DNA from: Litorimonas sp046250185
Lineage (GTDB): Bacteria > Pseudomonadota > Alphaproteobacteria > Caulobacterales > Maricaulaceae
NCBI RefSeq assembly: GCF_046250185.1
Contig: NZ_CP176469.1
Length of the DNA stretch: 64,000 nucleotides
Direction: 5' to 3' (one strand)
Position numbers and translations under genes: made by a program. The notes beneath the pieces were generated by a model. It saw only the letters and a list, made by a program, of their open reading frames with translations, did not search any database and was not told where the DNA came from. How positions within the stretch are numbered: the first letter of the stretch is position 1; every line of letters starts with the position of its first letter. This document shows positions 50,447 to 58,964 of the stretch, piece by piece.

Positions 50447-50990
50447 GCGCCTGCAGGTCGTCAATATCGGTAAGGGTGCGGAGGGTCGCGACGCGGCCGA
50501 ATTGGGCCTTAATGTCTGCTAGAGTGTGTTCTGTTGACCAGCGAACACCCTCGAATTTGGCGGGGCTGAGCGGGCCATTGGCGCCCATCAACCAGAAGCC
50601 CCCATCGCTCGCTGGCCCAAAGACGACATCTGTGTGACGCAGAGCTTGGAAGGCGGCAGCAATATCGCGAGAGCGGACTTGCGGGCTATCGGTGCCAATC
50701 ACAAGTGTTGGGCCTTTGCGCGCAAATATCTGCGCCAAGCGCGGGGACAGCGAGCCGCTGACTTGGGGGATTTGTGTGATGCCTTGCCAGTCTGGGATTT
50801 GCCCTAAACTTGCTGGCGGAGTTACGGCCAAGATCGTCAGCCAGCGCGGGTCTTGGACGTGCCGCAAGATAGTGGCCATCATCCCACGGTAATGGCGCTT
50901 GGCATGAGTGACGCCTATATCTGCGGCCAATCGAGTCTTTGCCCGGCCCATGATCGGCGCTTTCGCCATGATGAACAAGGTGGGTTTCAT
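50409..50990 (-). CDS. TIGR04282/DUF2064 family glycosyltransferase-like protein
   Basis: A 193-residue nucleotidyl/glycosyl transferase-like protein. It starts MKPTLFIMAKAPIMGRAKTRLA, then LVIGTDSPQVRSRDI and DVVFGPASDGGFWLMG, all TIGR04282 hallmarks. ATG overlaps the stop of the upstream GT2 by four bases. The pair TIGR04282-TIGR04283 is often found with radical-SAM or arsenosugar genes; none is here. Its last 38 bases overlap the 3' end of the convergent beta-lactamase gene. Confidence 0.85.
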   Translation of the reverse strand: MKPTLFIMAKAPIMGRAKTRLAADIGVTHAKRHYRGMMATILRHVQDPRWLTILAVTPPASLGQIPDWQGITQIPQVSGSLSPRLAQIFARKGPTLVIGTDSPQVRSRDIAAAFQALRHTDVVFGPASDGGFWLMGANGPLSPAKFEGVRWSTEHTLADIKAQFGRVATLRTLTDIDDLQALKAYRRSHFQSR

Positions 50991-51691
50991 GATCGATACC
51001 GCGCCTGCAAAACCTCAATATCTTCGCCCCGGCGATAGGCTTTCAACAGTTTCAAATTACGTTGCCCCGTCGCCCAAACACCGTCTTTGGCATATTTCGA
51101 GACGTCAATCGATAGGGAGGCAGAGAGCGGGCGCAGGCTTGTGCGACCAAACTTAGCCTTAATACGGTCAATCATATTAACGTCCTCAAACAGCGGTATT
51201 TCGGCGTAGCCCCCAACGGCTTTATACATATCGCGGGAGATAAGCAGGCCTTGATCGCCATATGGCAACCCCCACCACTGGCAGCGCATACCGACCCAGA
51301 AGTCCATAAATCGCGGCCAAAATCCAGACGCATTGGCGCGGTAGCGGAAATAGCCGACTCGCTTTGGGTGGCGCGTCATATGTTGTATGACAGTGGCGAG
51401 CCAGTCTTGCGGCAGGGCGTTATCGGCGTGGAGGAATAGCATCCATGTCGCGTTTCCGGCATGGCTAGCGCCGAGTGCGAGTTGTTGCCCCCGTCCTGAT
51501 GCTCCCGCTGCTATGATCGCTCCGCCGCGAATGGCTTGAACAATTGTATCGTCTGTGGAGCCGCCATCCGCTACCACAATTCGGGCCGCTGATTCTAACT
51601 CAGACAAGCGCTGCCCCAATCCTTCGGAGGCATTATAGGTCGGTATAATTACGCATAGCGTCTTATCTTCGATCAAGGAGGAAACGGTCAT
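50987..51691 (-). CDS. TIGR04283 family glycosyltransferase (GT2)
   Basis: A 234-residue GT-A enzyme. It shows CVIIPTYNASEGLGQRL, RIVVADGGSTDDT, GRGQQLALGASHA, the metal site LFLHADNALP, and LPYGDQGLLISRDMYKAVGGYAEIPLFEDVNMIDRI, the complete TIGR04283 set. It leads a two-gene operon with the TIGR04282 protein. A lipid or arsenosugar glycosylation role is inferred from the family. Confidence 0.87.
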   Translation of the reverse strand: MTVSSLIEDKTLCVIIPTYNASEGLGQRLSELESAARIVVADGGSTDDTIVQAIRGGAIIAAGASGRGQQLALGASHAGNATWMLFLHADNALPQDWLATVIQHMTRHPKRVGYFRYRANASGFWPRFMDFWVGMRCQWWGLPYGDQGLLISRDMYKAVGGYAEIPLFEDVNMIDRIKAKFGRTSLRPLSASLSIDVSKYAKDGVWATGQRNLKLLKAYRRGEDIEVLQARYRS

Positions 51692-51725
51692 ACGGCTTTA
51701 GACCCGCCGCGCGACGAGAGCGCAA

Positions 51726-51750
51726 TAAAAAACCCAGCCCGAAGGCTGGG
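51726..51750 (-). terminator. Rho-independent terminator with UUCG loop
   Basis: On the minus strand ACCCAGCC, TTCG, GGCTGGGT is followed by TTTTT. The 8-bp stem with a UUCG tetraloop is very stable. It closes the 51780-52202 gene. Confidence 0.93.
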
Positions 51751-51779
51751 TGAATTCATCACACATGTGTGAGACAGGC

Positions 51780-52202
51780 TTAGCCTTCTTCGGCAAGGTC
51801 TTCAGCAGCTTTCATCTCAGCACGTGTTGCGGCTTCGACTTCTGCGCGAGATGGCGCAACTTTTTTCTGCTCAAGGAAAACGCGGCAGAACGCACCAGAT
51901 GGCTGAACCAACTCATTTGCGAATTGGCCATTGCCAGAACACTTGATCACGCCAAGGCCTTGGCCGTCATAAAGCTTCGTATTGAAATCTGTGCCGCGGA
52001 CTGCAACGAAGCAGACTTTGCCAGCTTCTAGAGTCATAACAGAGCCACCTTCATACTCACATGTTTGGTCAGACGTCACGACGCCCTCGGTTGAGACTGT
52101 CTTCATCAACTCGGCATCATCAACTTGCGCAAACGCGGTTGTTGCAGACAAAGCCGCAAATGTTAGACCCAGAGCGCTTGCTCCAAAATGAAATTTAGCC
52201 AT
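51780..52202 (-). CDS. Small exported protein of unknown function
   Basis: Family not recognised. A 140-residue protein with signal peptide ending near TAFAQ (residue 26). The mature part has four cysteines (QTCEYEG, KVCFVAV, VIKCSG, AFCRVF), probably forming two disulfides in a small beta domain. A charged helical tail (SRAEVEAATRAEMKAAEDLAEEG) follows. A strong TAGGAG ribosome site precedes the ATG and a strong terminator follows, suggesting an abundant single-gene transcript. Confidence 0.7.
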   Translation of the reverse strand: MAKFHFGASALGLTFAALSATTAFAQVDDAELMKTVSTEGVVTSDQTCEYEGGSVMTLEAGKVCFVAVRGTDFNTKLYDGQGLGVIKCSGNGQFANELVQPSGAFCRVFLEQKKVAPSRAEVEAATRAEMKAAEDLAEEG

Positions 52203-52288
52203 GGTTAACTCCTAAAAAATTCTTAAAGTCCCTTAACAGACCTTTATTTCCAACAAAAGCCCGCAACTGCAAAAAAAGTGCAGGTATT

Positions 52289-52906
52289 ATGCCAAACCCT
52301 AAACAACACGTCCCCAACGATCATTTCGAGCGAGCGCTCAAGGGTCGCATTTGCGGAGTGGACGAGGCAGGGCGCGGCCCCTTAGCAGGGCCAGTGGTTG
52401 CCGCAGCGGTCATCCTAGATCCGCAAAATATGCCTGTCGGGTTAAATGACAGTAAGGCCTTATCCGCTGCGCGACGTGAACTGATACTGAACGACATTAT
52501 GAGCCGCGCAATAGTGAGTATCGCCGTAGCGGAACCCGAAGAAATTGACCGCCTCAATATATTGTGGGCGTCTATGGCGGCAATGTCCCGCGCGGTAAGG
52601 GGATTGGGCGAGGTGGATCATGCCTTGATAGACGGCAATCGATTGCCGCGTGATTTGCCGTGCGCGGGGACTGCGATTATTAAGGGTGACGCGCGAAGTG
52701 TATCGATTGCGGCGGCGTCTATTGTCGCGAAAGTTACCCGCGATCGTTTAATGGTGGAGGCTGATCAGCGCTATCCTGGCTACGGATTGGCGGGTCACAA
52801 AGGCTACCCGACCAAAGCGCATATGGCCGCGATAGACGCGCTAGGCCCCACGCCCATTCACCGCTTCAGCTTCGGCCCAGTCGCGCGGGCTTGGAAGCTT
52901 ATTTAG
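52289..52906 (+). CDS. rnhB: Ribonuclease HII
   Basis: Removes ribonucleotides and RNA primers from DNA. The 205-residue protein has the catalytic GVDEAGRGPLAGPVVAAAV (Asp and Glu), NDSKALSAARRE, the next Asp in ALIDGN and the late AAASIVAKVTRDRLM with the last acidic residue. HKGYPTKAHMAAI is also typical. Its stop lies 8 bases inside the convergent TetR gene. Confidence 0.96.
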   Translation: MPNPKQHVPNDHFERALKGRICGVDEAGRGPLAGPVVAAAVILDPQNMPVGLNDSKALSAARRELILNDIMSRAIVSIAVAEPEEIDRLNILWASMAAMSRAVRGLGEVDHALIDGNRLPRDLPCAGTAIIKGDARSVSIAAASIVAKVTRDRLMVEADQRYPGYGLAGHKGYPTKAHMAAIDALGPTPIHRFSFGPVARAWKLI

Positions 52907-53543
52907 CCTGCTTTTCATCCGCAAATTCGGACAAAAGCGCAGCGTAGCCATCGCCATGGGTCCAGTAGGGAGTGATCTGAATCATGGTCATGAACACGCC
53001 TTGATCAATCAAAGATTTGGGTGGAGAGGTACCAAATCGTAGATCATGATATTGCAGCCAAAAGGTAAAATGCTGCGCGATTCGCCCCGCCAAAGCGCCT
53101 TTCTCGCCCTCGTCAAATTCCAAATGCCCGTCATCTTCTAGCGTTGATAGCAGTGAAAAGGCGGTCTGCTCTTTGAGTGATAAGATCCGCGCAAATTTGC
53201 CTCGCAGCGACGGAATACGCTCGACGAGTTCTGACTGATTCTTGTAGAAAAACCGAAAGTCGTAAATTTCCTCGAAAATAATATAGAGATAGACCCAATT
53301 ATCTTCGAGCTTGATAGCCTCATTGATCGGCGAGGCGAGGACTTGGCGAATCTCAGTCTCATAATCCGCGAATAATTCGACGATGATTTCATCTTTACCT
53401 TTGTAGTGGTAATACAGATTGCCTGGGCTGATTTCCATGACGGAGGCGATGTCGACGGAACTGACTTGGCTCTCGCCTTCATTATTGAATAGCGACAGGG
53501 CGGTGCGAAGTATTTTCTCTTTGGTTTTAGAGCGCTCCGCCAT
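52899..53543 (-). CDS. phaD: TetR-family regulator, probable PhaD-like regulator of the PHA cluster
   Basis: A 214-residue TetR regulator. The N-terminal helix-turn-helix is KEKILRTALSLFNNEGESQVSSVDIASVMEISPGNLYYHYKGKDEI. The remainder is a ligand domain with the FEEIYDFRFFYKNQ pattern seen in PhaD-like proteins. It stands at the 3' end of the phaC-phaZ-phasin row, the position PhaD takes in the pseudomonad mcl-PHA cluster, where it senses a fatty-acid-derived ligand and activates pha genes. Gene symbol by context, not certain. Confidence 0.75.
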   Translation of the reverse strand: MAERSKTKEKILRTALSLFNNEGESQVSSVDIASVMEISPGNLYYHYKGKDEIIVELFADYETEIRQVLASPINEAIKLEDNWVYLYIIFEEIYDFRFFYKNQSELVERIPSLRGKFARILSLKEQTAFSLLSTLEDDGHLEFDEGEKGALAGRIAQHFTFWLQYHDLRFGTSPPKSLIDQGVFMTMIQITPYWTHGDGYAALLSEFADEKQAK

Positions 53544-53557
53544 GAGGTCAGTCTTCG

Positions 53558-54028
53558 CTAGGCTTTAGGGGGCGATTTTTTAGCGGCAGCTTTGGGTGTG
53601 CGCTGTGTCTTGACGCGCTTAGCCGACGGTTTTTTCGCGGGCTTTTCTAGCAAAGCCAAGACCTTATCAAGTTTGGCTTCTACCGCAGATAACCGCGCTT
53701 CGATGTCATCTGTTTCTGTGTGGGCACCAATGTCAGTTACGCGAGAGAGGCGGGCGCGCATGGCTTTGATGCGGTCGCTCATGTCGAGCTCTGGCAGATC
53801 AATCTCTGGCATATGAGCTTTGTCGAGCATTTGCTTGCCCTTGGCCTTTCCGACCATTTCGATCATTTCGCCCTTTTGGACGAGATCGTCAAAGACGTCG
53901 CTGCTTTTGCCAGTGACTTCCTTGATTGCGCCTTGAGCTTCTGAAAAAGCGCGACCATAAGCGCCGATGCCTGCCAACCAGATGCGGCGGGCGGTATCGG
54001 AGTTTTTGCGCTTTTTCTTGTCAGTCAT
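53558..54028 (-). CDS. Phasin (PhaF/PhaI-like PHA granule-associated protein)
   Basis: A 156-residue protein with phasin text ARRIWLAGIGAYGRAFSEAQ (about residues 13-32). A coiled-coil segment (DDIEARLSAVEAKLDKVLALLEKP) follows, then a Lys/Pro/Ala-rich basic tail that can bind DNA, as in PhaF. Phasins coat PHA granules and help partition them. It lies between phaZ and the TetR gene on the same strand with spacings of about 12-15 bases. Confidence 0.85.
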   Translation of the reverse strand: MTDKKKRKNSDTARRIWLAGIGAYGRAFSEAQGAIKEVTGKSSDVFDDLVQKGEMIEMVGKAKGKQMLDKAHMPEIDLPELDMSDRIKAMRARLSRVTDIGAHTETDDIEARLSAVEAKLDKVLALLEKPAKKPSAKRVKTQRTPKAAAKKSPPKA

Positions 54029-54040
54029 GGATTGCCTTAA

Positions 54041-55045
54041 TTAAACGATCGCTTTCACGAACGCTGGATCAAATTCGTCTTTGTGATTGAACGCAGCTGC
54101 AACAGACGGCAGCAGAACTGGCTCGACATGCGGCTCTGCGACTTCGGGTTCTCCGAAGAAATCACGAATAATACCAATGGTTTCGTCACGACGTGTCAGC
54201 AGAAACAAATGCCCCGCCCCCTCGATGATTTTCAGTTTCGAGCGCTTTAGCGCGAAATTCAGGATATAGCCATTTGTGACAGGCACAATGTGATCATTAT
54301 CACCCATAATCACGAGCGTTTTCGCGCGGATACGGCGAATGAAGGGTAGCGTGGAATAACCTACCATCGCCATGAGTTGATAGAGATACCCTTTCACAGA
54401 GGGCGGCACCATGTTGATCGAGAAATCTCTGACGCCAGCTTCGGCCGCATCGCCGTAAAGCGTCTCAAAGTTTTTCGCCAAGAAATCGCGGTCAATATAG
54501 CGCTTTGGTGACATCATTTTTGATAGCGCTTTGGGGTTGCCCGGCACCATCGTTACGCCAGTTGTTGTTGCGCATAAAATCAGGCGTTTTGTCATATCTT
54601 TGCACTGCCACGCAAATTGTTGCGCGGGCCCGCCGCCCCAAGATACGCCGAGGACGTCCACTTTTTTATAGCCATTTTCGAGCAAGATTTGCTTGGCCGC
54701 CTTGGCCACCCACCACGGGCGATAGGGCACGGTTGGATCGGGTGATCCTCCCACTCCGGGCATATCAAATGTGATGATGTCCCGACCCGTAAAGGTATCT
54801 GCAAAAGCTTGTGCAATTTCTAGGTTTGCGCCAATGCCGTTGAAAAATAGCAGGGGCGTGCGCTTGCCAAAGCCTTTGTCTTTGCCTGACCATATCGCTG
54901 TGCGCAAAGTCTGGTTGCCAACCCGCGAGAAGAAAATCCGGGGAAGGTTAGGGTGAAAATCTGGTAAATTGTCGACTGCCATGTCCAATAGCCTTTCCCG
55001 AGCCATGCGCTCTAGCGTTTTCTTCCGCGTCGGGTCAGCCCCCAT
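54041..55045 (-). CDS. phaZ: Intracellular polyhydroxyalkanoate depolymerase PhaZ
   Basis: An alpha/beta-hydrolase of 334 residues that mobilises stored PHA. Nucleophile elbow GVSWGG with Ser135, acid in GDNDHIVP (Asp249 or Asp251) and His279 in GAGHLFLLTR. Oxyanion region FFNGIGANLE and DMPGVGGSPDP match PhaZ from mcl-PHA clusters. A 50-residue C-terminal tail is extra. It follows phaC by about 100 bases and precedes the phasin by about 12 bases. Confidence 0.9.
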   Translation of the reverse strand: MGADPTRKKTLERMARERLLDMAVDNLPDFHPNLPRIFFSRVGNQTLRTAIWSGKDKGFGKRTPLLFFNGIGANLEIAQAFADTFTGRDIITFDMPGVGGSPDPTVPYRPWWVAKAAKQILLENGYKKVDVLGVSWGGGPAQQFAWQCKDMTKRLILCATTTGVTMVPGNPKALSKMMSPKRYIDRDFLAKNFETLYGDAAEAGVRDFSINMVPPSVKGYLYQLMAMVGYSTLPFIRRIRAKTLVIMGDNDHIVPVTNGYILNFALKRSKLKIIEGAGHLFLLTRRDETIGIIRDFFGEPEVAEPHVEPVLLPSVAAAFNHKDEFDPAFVKAIV

Positions 55046-55145
55046 TGCTGCCTACGTTTAAGTTAAATGGTGCGCTTTGGCACGCAAGTAAAGTTCTCAA
55101 CTGCGATTCTTTATATGGTGAAAGACTGCGGCTAAGGGCTTTATA

Positions 55146-56843
55146 TTAGGTAAACACATATTCGCCTGGGGCTTGTGCCAAGGGCGGGTACGCTTTGCTT
55201 CCCAAGGACTTTGGCGCAGGTTTCATCTCGCCAGACCGTTCCGACAAGAAGGTATTCCAGCGAATCCACCAACTCTCAGCGTGCGGCGTGGCGCTCTCTT
55301 GCCACCGATCCGCCCGCGCAGGATAATCCGCGCCCTCAGTTGCGAAATAGAGCGCTTTTGGGTTGCCTGGAGGGTTGAGGAGCGACTGCAAATGCCCGGA
55401 ATTGGATAAAACAAAGTCAACCTCGCCTCCAAACAGACGAATATTGCGATAACAGGCTTTCCACGGCGTGATATGGTCCGTAACCCCTGCCACCATAAAG
55501 CAGTCTTGCGTGACAGCTGACAAGTCCACAATATGATCCATGAAGACAACATTTTTATCAGGGCGGAAGCGGCGATCTTGGAAGATGTCCAGATAGTCGG
55601 AATGAAGCTGCGCGGGCAGGTTTGTGCTATCATTATTCCAGAACAATACGTCAAATGGAGGTGGGTTTTCCCCCATCAGGTAGTTATTCACGACATAATT
55701 CCAGATCAGGTCGTTAGGGCGCATCCAAGCAAAGCTGCGGCCTAGCTCGTCGCCCGACAACACGCCTTTTTTGCGGCTATGCTTACGTGCGGCCTCAATC
55801 GCTGTATCTGTCACGAACAGACCAACTTCTGAATCGGATTTTTTCCCGTCCAGCACTGACACCATCAAGGTAAAGCAATTCACGCGATTATCGCCGCGGG
55901 CCGCTAATTCTGATAGTAGGAGCGCCATTGTTATCCCGCCAGAGCAAGCGCCAGTAATATTCAGACGTGGGCTGCGGGTGATCTTCTTAACAGCATCCGT
56001 CGCTTCGATCAGCGCTTCGACATAGTTTTCGAGGCCCCAATGGGCGTGTTGACGCGTAGGATTGCGCCACGACACAGCGAATACTTGGAAGCCGCATTTG
56101 GTCAGGAAACGCACGATCGACTTATCAGGCGCTAGATCATTGGCGTAGAATTTGTTGATCTGCGGGGGAATAATCAGCAGTGGAATTTTATAAACTTGAT
56201 CCGTTTTCGGCTGATATTGGATCAATTCCAACATTTCGGATTTAAAAACCACGGCCCCCTTAGAATTGGCGACATTCTCGCCGAGTTTGAACGGGCGTCC
56301 ATCGACTTGGCTAGGCATGCCACCATTATTGCGCAGATCGTCATAGGCGTTTTTTAACCCGCGAAAGAGCGAGGCACCGCCCGTTTCATATAGCTTTTTC
56401 ATCGCTGCGGGATTGCCGAGCAGGGTATTGGTCGGTGCCATGGCGTCGACTATGAGTTCTGTAACAAATTTGGCCCGCACTTGGTCAGCAGGGTGCATAC
56501 GGCTGTCTTCGATCCAGCCATTCAGTTCGCGGCGCATCGCCAACCAGCTTTGCATGCCACGCTTGTATAAGGGGTTTTTCGCCCAAGTTTCATCTTTGAA
56601 ACGACGGTCGCGTGCGTCGGGTTGCAGCTCTGAAGTGCCTTTGGCAATTTCGAGCATTTCACCCGCATAATTACGAATGTGTTTGGCAAATGGCTTAGGC
56701 TGCTTCGCGGCATATCCTGCCATCAAGCCAAGGGATTTAATGATTTCGGAACGCCTGAATCCAACAATCGAATTGACCGCCGTTGTATTTTGTGCCGCTT
56801 TCTGGCCAATCGTGTCTTCGTTCATCGCCATACCACTTCCCAT
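55146..56843 (-). CDS. phaC: Poly(3-hydroxyalkanoate) synthase, class II-like PhaC
   Basis: Polymerises hydroxyacyl-CoA into PHA, 565 residues. The lipase-like box is GACSGG with Cys300 as nucleophile; Asp456 (GVTDHITPW) and His484 (NSGHLQSLLNPPG) complete the triad. The N-terminal region ARDRRFKDETWAKNPLYKRG and the length close to pseudomonad PhaC1 (about 560) point to class II. Class I enzymes use the same motifs, so the class needs a tree. ATG 56843 has no clear ribosome site; ATG 56831 or 56825 are possible. phaZ, a phasin and a TetR gene follow on the same strand, another phasin precedes. Confidence 0.92.
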   Translation of the reverse strand: MGSGMAMNEDTIGQKAAQNTTAVNSIVGFRRSEIIKSLGLMAGYAAKQPKPFAKHIRNYAGEMLEIAKGTSELQPDARDRRFKDETWAKNPLYKRGMQSWLAMRRELNGWIEDSRMHPADQVRAKFVTELIVDAMAPTNTLLGNPAAMKKLYETGGASLFRGLKNAYDDLRNNGGMPSQVDGRPFKLGENVANSKGAVVFKSEMLELIQYQPKTDQVYKIPLLIIPPQINKFYANDLAPDKSIVRFLTKCGFQVFAVSWRNPTRQHAHWGLENYVEALIEATDAVKKITRSPRLNITGACSGGITMALLLSELAARGDNRVNCFTLMVSVLDGKKSDSEVGLFVTDTAIEAARKHSRKKGVLSGDELGRSFAWMRPNDLIWNYVVNNYLMGENPPPFDVLFWNNDSTNLPAQLHSDYLDIFQDRRFRPDKNVVFMDHIVDLSAVTQDCFMVAGVTDHITPWKACYRNIRLFGGEVDFVLSNSGHLQSLLNPPGNPKALYFATEGADYPARADRWQESATPHAESWWIRWNTFLSERSGEMKPAPKSLGSKAYPPLAQAPGEYVFT

Positions 56844-56942
56844 CGTTTTTTGAGCGTCTTTTTATAGGTTATACTAAAGGGGATATTTGACCGCAACGCA
56901 AGCGGAGTCGCGTCATAAGGGTTAAACCTTCATGCCGCGCAC

Positions 56943-56982
56943 AAAAAAGGCGGCACGCGCAAGGAGGAGAGCGCATGCCGCC
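56943..56982 (-). terminator. Rho-independent terminator after the upstream phasin gene
   Basis: On the minus strand GGCGGCATGCGC pairs with GCGCGTGCCGCC (one mismatch) around a 10-base loop, followed by six T. It separates the first phasin transcript from phaC. Confidence 0.9.
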
Positions 56983-57041
56983 GATGTTTCGACCTCAACC
57001 AATATTCAGGTTGATAGGATCAGATTGATCTGTCGGAGGGC

Positions 57042-57500
57042 TTACGCCGCTTTGACGGATTTCTCTGTTTTCATTTCAGTTTTCTTAGCTGGCTTAGCAT
57101 TTTTCTTCGCCATAGCTGAGATTTTCTTGTTCAAAGTCGCGATTTCCGCTTCCAACTCTTCAACGCGATCATTGGAGGCTGTTGGGAGGATTTCTTTCAC
57201 TTTGTCAGTCGTTGTTTCAAAGGTCTCAACAACACGCTTTTGCGCTGTTTTAGCATAATCGGCTGCTTTGCCTTCGATTTCTTCGCCTTTAGCGACGAGT
57301 GTGTCGAAAACGCCGTCTGTTTTCGTGTTGTAGAATGAACGCACTTGCTCTGTGCGCATCTTAGCACGCTCAAATGCTGCGCCGTATAGACCAACATAAG
57401 CGAGAGCGCCCTTGCGAAGCATTGCAGTCGCTTTCAAAGCTTCTGTTTCAGTTGCTTCGACAGCTTTTTTAGTTGTTTTTGCAGTTTTAGTCTTAGCCAT
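57042..57500 (-). CDS. Phasin (PHA granule-associated protein), upstream copy
   Basis: A 152-residue phasin. The core LRKGALAYVGLYGAAFERAKMRTEQVRSFYNT is typical. A coiled coil (DRVEELEAEIATLNKKISAMAKK) and a Lys/Ala-rich tail follow. A strong GGAGG ribosome site precedes ATG 57500, and a strong terminator lies downstream, so it is likely a highly expressed single-gene transcript. It is a paralog of the 53558 phasin in layout. Confidence 0.85.
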   Translation of the reverse strand: MAKTKTAKTTKKAVEATETEALKATAMLRKGALAYVGLYGAAFERAKMRTEQVRSFYNTKTDGVFDTLVAKGEEIEGKAADYAKTAQKRVVETFETTTDKVKEILPTASNDRVEELEAEIATLNKKISAMAKKNAKPAKKTEMKTEKSVKAA

Positions 57501-57633
57501 GATGGCCTCCTAAGTTCAAAATTAATGTTAGCGAGATATCCCGCTGTTTTTCCATAATCACGGTTTAGCGCTTCAATTTAGAAACCGCGTCCTAAATGCG
57601 TGGGTCAGATGCAAAAATTTTAGGGTGTGGATA

Positions 57634-57716
57634 TTAACCTCGCCTAACAAAAGGTTAAAAATCAAATAAAAACAATCTCTTAAAGGTTTTGATAACCAAA
57701 TCAGCGACAATGATTC
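57634..57716 (+). promoter_or_regulatory. ccrM promoter region with CtrA-like half-sites and a GANTC site
   Basis: TTAA-N7-TAAC (57634-57648) and TTAA-N7-ATAA (57655-57669) are each one or two bases from the CtrA consensus. GATTC at 57712-57716 lies 33 bases before the ATG. In Caulobacter, ccrM is activated by CtrA and damped by methylation of GANTC in its leader; this layout suggests the same logic, as inference. Confidence 0.5.
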
Positions 57717-57748
57717 TGCTCGAAACACTTTAAAGAAAAGAGCCTTAA

Positions 57749-58873
57749 ATGAGCCACCTACGCGTTGTTGACACTCCAAAGACCGATCTGCCCTTGGGCC
57801 GGATCATTCAGGGTGACTGTATAGCCAATATGAATGCCTTGCCGGCCGAGTCTGTTGACCTCGTCTTCGCAGACCCCCCTTACAATCTACAACTCGGCGG
57901 TGATCTGTCTCGGCCCGATAATAGTGTCGTAAACGGCGTCACAGAGGAGTGGGATCAGTTCGATACGATGGACGCCTATGACTTATTCTCTCATAATTGG
58001 CTGCAGGCCGCGCGCCGCATTCTCAAACCGAACGGCGCGATTTGGGTGATTGGGAGTTATCACAATATCTTTCGTGTCGGCACTGTGTTGCAAGACCAGC
58101 AATTCTGGATTCAAAATGATGTTGTGTGGGTGAAGTCTAATCCTATGCCAAATTTCCGTGGCACACGTTTTACCAACGCGACTGAGACCCTGATTTGGGC
58201 GACCAAGACCGAAGACGCTAAACCGACATTTCATTATGACGCGATGAAGATGATGAATGATGGTGTTCAAATGCGCAATGATTGGGTCATTCCGCTTTGC
58301 ACAGGCCGCGAGCGGCTTAAGAAGTCTGACGGCACAAAAGCGCATCCGACGCAAAAGCCCGAAGCGCTGCTCCATCGCATCATTATGGCGACAACCAATC
58401 CCGGTGACGTTATCGTCGATCCCTTCTTTGGCACAGGCACAACTGGCGCTGTTGCAAAGAAGCTGGGCCGTGAGTTTATTGGGTTTGAGATGGAAGAAGA
58501 ATATATCGTCCACGCCCGCCGCCGCATCGCAAAAATCACCCAAGGCACTGGCGACAATATCGCTGTCACTCGCTCCAAACGCTCGGAACCCAAAGTCCCG
58601 TTCGGCAATTTGGTAGAGCGTGGTTACATCAAGATCGGCACAACACTTTACAGCAAGAATGGCGTGATGCAGGCGAAAGTCCGCGCTGACGGCTCGTTGA
58701 TCGCGGATAATGTCGAAGGGTCTATCCACAAAGTCGGCGCGCTGCTCTGCGACGCCCCGTCCTGCAATGGCTGGACATTCTGGCACTTCCAAAGCCCCCA
58801 AGGCCTCAAGCCCATCGACGCCATTCGCGCCGAAATTCGCGCCGAAATGGCCGAGGCTGACGCGGCAGAATAA
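57749..58873 (+). CDS. ccrM: Cell-cycle regulated DNA adenine methyltransferase (GANTC)
   Basis: Beta-class N6-adenine methyltransferase of 374 residues. The catalytic motif DPPYNLQLGG (Asp42-Tyr45) comes first and the SAM motif DPFFGTGTTGAVAKKLGR later, the beta order. The C-terminal domain of about 100 residues (YIKIGTTLYSKNGVMQAKVRADGSL) is diagnostic of CcrM and needed for DNA recognition. CcrM methylates hemimethylated GANTC after replication and coordinates transcription with the cell cycle in alphaproteobacteria. It is monocistronic, and DUF2853 follows after about 90 bases. Confidence 0.97.
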   Translation: MSHLRVVDTPKTDLPLGRIIQGDCIANMNALPAESVDLVFADPPYNLQLGGDLSRPDNSVVNGVTEEWDQFDTMDAYDLFSHNWLQAARRILKPNGAIWVIGSYHNIFRVGTVLQDQQFWIQNDVVWVKSNPMPNFRGTRFTNATETLIWATKTEDAKPTFHYDAMKMMNDGVQMRNDWVIPLCTGRERLKKSDGTKAHPTQKPEALLHRIIMATTNPGDVIVDPFFGTGTTGAVAKKLGREFIGFEMEEEYIVHARRRIAKITQGTGDNIAVTRSKRSEPKVPFGNLVERGYIKIGTTLYSKNGVMQAKVRADGSLIADNVEGSIHKVGALLCDAPSCNGWTFWHFQSPQGLKPIDAIRAEIRAEMAEADAAE

Positions 58874-58964
58874 TCCGTTCATATTAGGTTTATGTCCCGC
58901 CCTTTAGACCAGTTTGGCTCGCTGATGTTCAGTGAGTTGAACTAACCAATTTAGGGGACAGACT

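Noticed and set aside
57983..58882. 299-codon minus-strand frame
   Set aside because: Antisense to ccrM, whose catalytic and C-terminal domains are intact.
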